Virus record (IMG/VR): IMGVR_UViG_3300035181_001013
Coordinates: 1-64,000 of that record
Direction: 5' to 3' (one strand)
DNA length: 64,000 bases
DNA from: a virus
The notes under the pieces were generated by a model. That model was not told the DNA's origin. It made no database searches and worked only from the letters and a program-made list of their open reading frames with translations. Position 1 is the first letter of the stretch. The number at the start of each line of letters is the position of its first letter. Position numbers and translations under genes: made by a program. Shown here in pieces: positions 60,640 to 64,000 of this stretch.

Positions 60640-60890
60640 ATTGATTCGTGGTGCCCGAATCCCTTTATGGTAAAGACACCACGAAAATAGTCCAGTGGAC
60701 CTCAGAAACGGTGTATGTGTAGTGGTAGGCGCTAAACGTTGATACATACACTAGCCGTAAGGACCTCCTGAAGTAACAGGAAACCTTGGATATTGTGGGT
60801 TAAGAACCTGTTGCCAAGGATGCGATAGTGTGAAGCCGACGAAGACGGGCTCAAACCTGGCAAGGAAGTGGAAAGCTTCCAAATTTAAAC
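60640..60890 (+). ncRNA. Pseudoknotted structured RNA, about 250 nt
   Basis: Stems: TCGTGGTG/CACCACGA, GTGTATGT/ACATACAC. An H-type pseudoknot has AACAGG and CCTTGG pairing with the later CCTGTT and CCAAGG. The 3' GGAAG...CTTCC hairpin is followed by an A/T-rich tract and TTTTTT. No reading frame. The 3'-pseudoknot plan is shared with the RNA at 19530. Not recognisable as tmRNA, 6S or RNase P. Confidence 0.65.
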
Positions 60891-60897
60891 TTTTTTG

Positions 60898-60926
60898 TTG
60901 ACTTTTATAAATAAGTCATATATACT
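60898..60926 (+). promoter_or_regulatory. Promoter, twin of 37148
   Basis: TTGACT, 17 bp with TATAAATA, TATACT. Confidence 0.8.
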
Positions 60927-60980
60927 TGTATCAACAGTTGAGCAAAGTACTCAATAAATTTAATTAATGGAGATTTACAA

Positions 60981-61079
60981 ATGATTTTTACGACTTTCTT
61001 TACAGCGTTTACAACCCCTGAGGCATGGCATGCCCCAGAGATGGCTGTGTGCGCTCTTGAGGAAGGTTGGAAAAACTAA
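60981..61079 (+). CDS. 32-aa micro-protein, twin cassette
   Basis: MIFTTFFTAFTTPEAWHAPE, MAVCALEEGWKN with GGAGATTT upstream, between the duplicated promoter and a strong terminator, beside the third tRNA cluster. It has no sequence likeness to the 37213 product, so the shared part is the expression cassette. Confidence 0.5.
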   Translation: MIFTTFFTAFTTPEAWHAPEMAVCALEEGWKN

Positions 61080-61097
61080 AAAGTTTCCAGAAATTCT

Positions 61098-61129
61098 AAA
61101 AAGGGCGCTCCGAAAAAGCGCCCTTTTTT
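61098..61129 (+). terminator. Factor-independent terminator
   Basis: AAAAAGGGCGCT-TCCGAAAA-AGCGCCCTTTTTT in outline (the loop is CCGAAAA). Confidence 0.92.
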
Positions 61130-61189
61130 ATTGTTTGTTGATTTTGTAGTAAATGTTTTAAACTGTTCATTAACAATTTGGATTCGTTT

Positions 61190-61267
61190 GTCAGGGTGTG
61201 GGAAAGTTTGGTAATCCGCGAGTTTTGGAAACTCGAGACCACTGGTTCAAATCCAGTCATCCTGACA
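61190..61267 (+). tRNA. tRNA-Pro (TGG), second gene
   Basis: GTCAGGG/TCCTGAC acceptor, anticodon stem CGAGT/ACTCG with loop TTTGGAA, T-arm ACTGG-TTCAAAT-CCAGT. CCA is not encoded. Confidence 0.8.
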
Positions 61268-61293
61268 AACGAATTCTAAACAAAAAATATTAT

Positions 61294-61369
61294 CTCTGTG
61301 TGGTGCAATCTGGTAGCATAGCTGGTCCGGAGCCAGGCGATCAAGGTTCAAATCCTTGCATGGAGACCA
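61294..61369 (+). tRNA. tRNA, anticodon CGG by position
   Basis: CTCTGTG/CATGGAG acceptor, anticodon stem CTGG/CCAG with loop TCCGGAG (C at 33), T-arm CAAGG-TTCAAAT-CCTTG, CCA. Pro by position, but the unusual loop leaves doubt. Confidence 0.55.
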
Positions 61370-61376
61370 AACGAAT

Positions 61377-61456
61377 GGGGTTAGGGACTGCTTGGCGTGG
61401 TCGCCGCACTTGCAATGCGGAAAAACAGCTCGGTTCAAATCCGAGTAGCTCCACCA
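61377..61456 (+). tRNA. tRNA-Ala (TGC)
   Basis: Anticodon stem CCGCA/TGCGG with loop CTTGCAA, T-arm CTCGG-TTCAAAT-CCGAG, CCA. The acceptor has two GU pairs and lacks the usual G3-U70 position check by eye. Confidence 0.8.
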
Positions 61457-61488
61457 AAAGAACTTTTAAATGTTGAAGTTCTTTTAAT

Positions 61489-61546
61489 GGGGCATGATGG
61501 TTGCTGCTGACGGGCAATACGAGTTCGATTCTCGTATCGTCCACCA
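61489..61546 (+). tRNA. Truncated tRNA-like gene
   Basis: 58 nt: partial acceptor, a TTGC/GCAA hairpin, a perfect T-arm TACGAG-TTCGATT-CTCGTA and CCA. The D-arm is missing; identity unknown. Confidence 0.4.
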
Positions 61547-61581
61547 AAGTTTGTAATTAGAGTGTGCTAAAACTAAAAAAT

Positions 61582-61668
61582 GCACGGGAAGTCAGATGGA
61601 TTGGACACCACCCTTTCAAGGTGGCAGGTGAAAACCGTTTGCGGGTTCGAGTCCCGTTCCGTGCTCCA
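61582..61668 (+). tRNA. tRNA-Glu (TTC)
   Basis: GCACGGG/TCCGTGC acceptor, anticodon stem CCACC/GGTGG with loop CTTTCAA, T-arm GCGGG-TTCGAGT-CCCGT, CCA. A hairpin variable arm (GGT-GAAA-ACC) is unusual for Glu. Confidence 0.75.
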
Positions 61669-61689
61669 AATTTCACAAGTAAGACAACT

Positions 61690-61759
61690 TTCAGTATAGT
61701 GTAATGGTTAGCACGACCCGCGTTGGTGGGTTAGAGTGTGGTTCGATTCCCACCTGAAT
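61690..61759 (+). tRNA. Divergent tRNA, anticodon GTT or TTG
   Basis: TTCAG/CTGAA acceptor core, D-arm GTG...CAC, anticodon stem GACCC/GGGTT around eight bases GCGTTGGT, T-arm GTGG-TTCGATT-CCCAC. No CCA. Confidence 0.5.
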
Positions 61760-61831
61760 ACGACAACTAGAGAGCAAGCTACTCTTTCATTAATGGTCTG
61801 ATCAACTAAGATGACAAGTGAAACGATTAAC

Positions 61832-61909
61832 GTAACTGTATCTCCAATCGTGCAGAGCATTTATCTGAAAAGCAAAGTGTTGCGGGTACGAATCCTGCTG
61901 GTTACACCA
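61832..61909 (+). tRNA. tRNA-Phe (GAA)
   Basis: GTAACTG/TGGTTAC acceptor, anticodon loop CTGAAAA, T-arm GCGGG-TACGAAT-CCTGC, CCA. Confidence 0.75.
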
Positions 61910-61938
61910 AACGAATTTACTTACAAATTCGTTATAAT

Positions 61939-62014
61939 GCCGCTATAGCAAAGATGGTCTATGCGACGGACTGAAAATCCGAGGATCTCCGATCGTTACG
62001 GAGTGGCGGCACCA
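61939..62014 (+). tRNA. tRNA-Phe (GAA), second gene
   Basis: GCCGCTA/TGGCGGC acceptor, anticodon stem ACGGA/TCCGA with loop CTGAAAA, T-arm CTCCG-ATCGTTA-CGGAG, CCA. A TATAAT and an inverted repeat lie just upstream. Confidence 0.8.
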
Positions 62015-62030
62015 AACAACGCTCCAACAA

Positions 62031-62145
62031 GTGCTGTGGGTAAGCCTATCGTTAAAAAACAAGATTGAAATCTCGGCTGAGGTTTCATTGAGTTTTACAA
62101 AACGGTGAAAATTCTAGACAGGGTTCGATTCCCTACGAGTAACCA
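62031..62145 (+). tRNA. Degenerate tRNA-like gene
   Basis: Only the 3' half is convincing: AGGG-TTCGATT-CCCT T-arm and ACGAGTAACCA end. The 5' acceptor partner is missing and several small hairpins fill the middle. Confidence 0.35.
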
Positions 62146-62190
62146 ACAACGGATACTAGACATTTGACATAGTGTCCACTGAATTAAATC

Positions 62191-62219
62191 TTGATTTTCT
62201 AGTATACTAAGAGTATAAT
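62191..62219 (+). promoter_or_regulatory. sigma70-like promoter
   Basis: TTGATT, 17 bp with palindrome AGTATACT, TATAAT. A late-type AATAAATA box at 62242-62249 also precedes the 62273 gene. Confidence 0.75.
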
Positions 62220-62272
62220 TAACATTATATTTGCGTTTTCGAATAAATATACCACCTATTGGAAAAATTAAC

Positions 62273-62875
62273 ATGATCAAAAATTTTATGTTTTTAATGA
62301 TGCTGGTTGTTTCAACACATGTTTACGCTCTTAGTTATTCCATTGTAAATCAGAGACTGATATTGTCGGGTGATATCACGAAAAAAGATTTAACCGAAAT
62401 GCCAAAATATCTGACAAATCAAATAGATACAGTTGTGTTTGATGGTGTAACTGGAGGAGATGCTGGAACGACTTTAGAGTTGCTTCCATTATTTGAAGCA
62501 AGACCGAGAGCTCATATTGTTTCTGGGTTTTGTGAAAGTTCCTGCGTAATTATGTTTTTAGCCGGAACAGATAGAATATCTTATGGTATAATTGGACTCC
62601 ATTCTGTATATTCATATGACACAAACAAGATAAACCCCCATCTAAGTCAACTCTTTAATAAGTATGTTGAAAAAAGACTTGGTTCAAAGTATGACAAGCA
62701 GTTATTTTCTTTTGTTTTTAATAAAATGATAGACCACAACGAATTGTTGATTTTTAGCAAAAATGATTTTGGAAAATTGTGTGGTTCTGATTCTTGTGGG
62801 ACACCAATCGCAAGAACTGCTGAAGAACTGGGTTTGACAACAGATAAACATTTTATGTTAACATCCAACTGGTAA
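62273..62875 (+). CDS. Exported ClpP/crotonase-like protein (COG3904-like)
   Basis: 200 residues with a signal peptide (MIKNFMFLMMLVVSTHVYA). The mature part has DGVTGGDAGTTLELLPLFEA and a conserved block SGFCESSCVIMFLAGTDRIS, matching the G(x)CxSACTLxFLAGxxR motif of predicted periplasmic ClpP-like proteins. The nucleophilic Ser would lie in CESSC. The C-terminal region is specific to this protein. The target is unknown. Flanked by tRNAs on both sides. Confidence 0.7.
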   Translation: MIKNFMFLMMLVVSTHVYALSYSIVNQRLILSGDITKKDLTEMPKYLTNQIDTVVFDGVTGGDAGTTLELLPLFEARPRAHIVSGFCESSCVIMFLAGTDRISYGIIGLHSVYSYDTNKINPHLSQLFNKYVEKRLGSKYDKQLFSFVFNKMIDHNELLIFSKNDFGKLCGSDSCGTPIARTAEELGLTTDKHFMLTSNW

Positions 62876-62880
62876 CAAAC

Positions 62881-62954
62881 GCCGCCTTCGTATAATGGTA
62901 TTACACAACCTTTGTAACGTTGATACGTCAGTTCGATTCTGACAGGCGGCTCCA
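62881..62954 (+). tRNA. tRNA-Thr (TGT), second gene
   Basis: GCCGCCT/AGGCGGC acceptor, anticodon loop TTTGTAA, T-arm GTCAG-TTCGATT-CTGAC, CCA. Confidence 0.8.
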
Positions 62955-62955
62955 A

Positions 62956-63042
62956 ATTGATTGTAAAATTTGACTTGCAAGCAACCGAGTTGGAATAGCT
63001 GGAGTGACTCTGGTAGACGGTTCGGTTCCGTATCAATCAATT
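62956..63042 (+). tRNA. tRNA-like element
   Basis: AATTGATTG/CAATCAATT outer stem and T-arm ACGG-TTCGGTT-CCGT; no clear anticodon arm; no CCA. Confidence 0.4.
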
Positions 63043-63048
63043 AACAAT

Positions 63049-63124
63049 GGTGACCATAGTGTAAAGGTAGCATTCCTTGCTGTGAACGAGGAGGAGTGGG
63101 TTCAATTTCCCACTGGTCACCCCA
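63049..63124 (+). tRNA. tRNA-His (GTG)
   Basis: G(-1) opposite C73 as required for His, GTGACCA/TGGTCAC acceptor, anticodon stem CCTTG/CGAGG with loop CTGTGAA, CCA. Confidence 0.88.
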
Positions 63125-63133
63125 ATTCAATCG

Positions 63134-63161
63134 TTGACTTTTTATAATAAATCTGTAAAAT
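63134..63161 (+). promoter_or_regulatory. sigma70-like promoter, 16-bp spacer
   Basis: TTGACT, 16 bp, TAAAAT ahead of the AAGACAC element. Confidence 0.6.
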
Positions 63162-63168
63162 TAGTTTT

Positions 63169-63223
63169 AAGACACTAACAGCAACTCAAAAACTTTCTAT
63201 GCTAATGAAACTAAACGTGTCTT
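63169..63223 (+). ncRNA. Short AAGACAC...GTGTCTT element
   Basis: AAGACACTAACAGCAA ... GTGTCTTG, 55 nt, sharing its first 16 bases with the element before the Ro-like gene (48972). It lies 40 bp ahead of the next gene. Confidence 0.5.
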
Positions 63224-63262
63224 GTTCACAAAAATAGTAACTAAAATAAGGAGGGTAGGGAA

Positions 63263-63588
63263 ATGCTAAACGCAAACAAAAATGGAAGAAACACTTCGGT
63301 CTAAGACAAGTAGGAATAACTACCGACAACAAACCAGTTATCAGTGGTTTGGATGTATTCAAACACACAGAAACTCTTGGTATCCCCCTCGAACTTATAA
63401 TTGACCATATTAAAGAAAACAACTGTGTTGTAAATTGGTTGGAGTTTTTAACTGTGTCGATTGAGCACGGGTGGAACATAAAATCAACAATAACAAAAAT
63501 TGAATATGCTCTCGTTGATGTGTACGATAAGGTGTATGCAAACGAAGTAATTTCAAGGTTAAAACAACTAATCGCTTTCAATTGGTAA
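63263..63588 (+). pseudogene. Gene with a one-base loss at its start
   Basis: ATGCTAAACGC starts out of frame. With one G inserted (ATG GCT AAA CGC) the gene reads MAKRKQKWKKHFGLRQVGIT, TDNKPVISGLDVFKHTETLG, IPLELIIDHIKENNC to the stop at 63588. I recognise this layout (MAKRxKWKxHFGxRxxxI..DNKPVIxG) from other phages. A shorter product from TTG 63349 is possible. Confidence 0.6.
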
Positions 63589-63623
63589 GGAACATTAAAT
63601 TCAAATTTCCTCTAAACTGGTTT

Positions 63624-63650
63624 GATAAATATAAACAGGTTTGATAAATA
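63624..63650 (+). promoter_or_regulatory. Two late-type GATAAATA boxes
   Basis: GGTTTGATAAATA occurs twice in 31 bp ahead of the last gene; either can serve as a late promoter. Confidence 0.5.
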
Positions 63651-63680
63651 GTACTACAATATCGACCCAAAGGAAATCAA

Positions 63681-64000
63681 ATGTCAAAGGTTCTATTTAT
63701 ATTGAAGCGAAAAGAAAATTACGGTGTGGCTAATTTCCATGAACCAAGAGGATTGTCAACGGGTTTACTAAATTCAGCGTCATATGTAAGTGATATGTTA
63801 AACAGTATTGGAATTTCATCAGAGATTGAAATTGCTGTCGATAATAATTGTATTGATAGGATTGTAACACAACACAAACCTTCCGTTGTGATTATAGAAG
63901 CTTTGTGGGTTGTTCCAGAAAAATTTGAAATTCTTCAAAAACTTCATCCTAATATTCGTTGGATTGTAAGACTTCACAGTGAAGTTCCGTTTATGGCTCA
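63681..64000 (+). CDS. Conserved phage protein, possibly glycosyltransferase, partial
   Basis: 106 codons to the window edge from ATG 63681 (AAAGGAAATC upstream). MSKVLFILKRKENYGVANFH, EPRGLSTGLLNSASYVSDML, EIEIAVDNNCIDRIVTQHKP, VVIIEALWVVPEKFEILQKL, RWIVRLHSEVPFMA. This is a very widespread protein in large phages, with a Rossmann-like N-terminal half reminiscent of GT-B glycosyltransferases. The catalytic half lies beyond the window. Confidence 0.75.
   Translation, partial: MSKVLFILKRKENYGVANFHEPRGLSTGLLNSASYVSDMLNSIGISSEIEIAVDNNCIDRIVTQHKPSVVIIEALWVVPEKFEILQKLHPNIRWIVRLHSEVPFMA

Noticed and set aside
1-64000. Reassigned TGA or TAG codon
   Set aside because: Both codons end many intact genes, so the two in-frame TGA cases and the CTA tRNA cannot reflect a general code change.

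Overview
The window is part of a large tailed-phage genome, probably a jumbo myovirus of a Gram-negative host. It is AT-rich and densely packed with short genes that often overlap as ATGA or TAATG. It has more than twenty tRNA genes in several clusters and T4-like enzymes: RNA ligase 1, a second RNA ligase, a P-loop polynucleotide-kinase-like enzyme, RNase H and an SF2 helicase. It also has long tail-fibre genes and two promoter classes: host-like TTGACN-N17-TATAAT boxes, and TATAAATA boxes like T4 late promoters in front of several virion-type genes. An outer-membrane beta-barrel protein of the TIGR02001 type and a lipoprotein point to a Gram-negative host, possibly a betaproteobacterium; that host guess is inference.
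Layout. 1-5.5 kb: leftward genes (SWIM zinc finger, RNase H, RNA ligase 1, small unknowns). 5.6-19.4 kb: rightward early-type genes, each short group led by a strong sigma70-like promoter (DraRnl-like RNA ligase, helicase, a lysine/alanine-rich DNA-binding-type protein). They are interrupted at 9.2-10.8 kb by a tRNA cluster with a group I intron in tRNA-Leu, an HNH remnant and two structured RNAs. 19.4-21.9 kb: gene-poor and AT-rich, with a pseudoknotted RNA between direct repeats, a seven-unit hairpin repeat array, palindromes and a promoter covered by a palindromic operator; this is the best candidate for a replication or control region. 21.9-37 kb: mixed-strand accessory and virion-type genes, including metallophosphoesterase, beta-barrel protein, amidinotransferase, Nudix, kinase and GMP reductase carrying a LAGLIDADG intein in its active-site loop. 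37-40 kb: the largest tRNA cluster, with several tRNA-like genes that carry extra hairpins. 40-46.5 kb: small genes, a secreted nuclease, a YqeY-like protein, a CYTH phosphatase and a complete tnpB insertion sequence. 46.5-48.5 kb: a CTA-anticodon tRNA, initiator-like tRNA and a 1.5-kb block of promoter-driven structured non-coding RNA. This block lies just upstream of a Ro60-like DUF2828/von Willebrand gene. 51-64 kb: ATP-grasp gene, tail fibre with a C-terminal beta-propeller, glycosyltransferases, a pseudoknotted RNA and a third tRNA cluster.
The genes suggest a phage that invests heavily in RNA: its own tRNAs, two RNA ligases and a kinase able to mend them, a Ro-like RNA-binding protein and at least six independent structured RNAs. 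Many genes carry single-base frameshifts, several of them in homopolymer runs, and two carry an in-frame TGA. Sequence error and real decay cannot be separated from the sequence alone.
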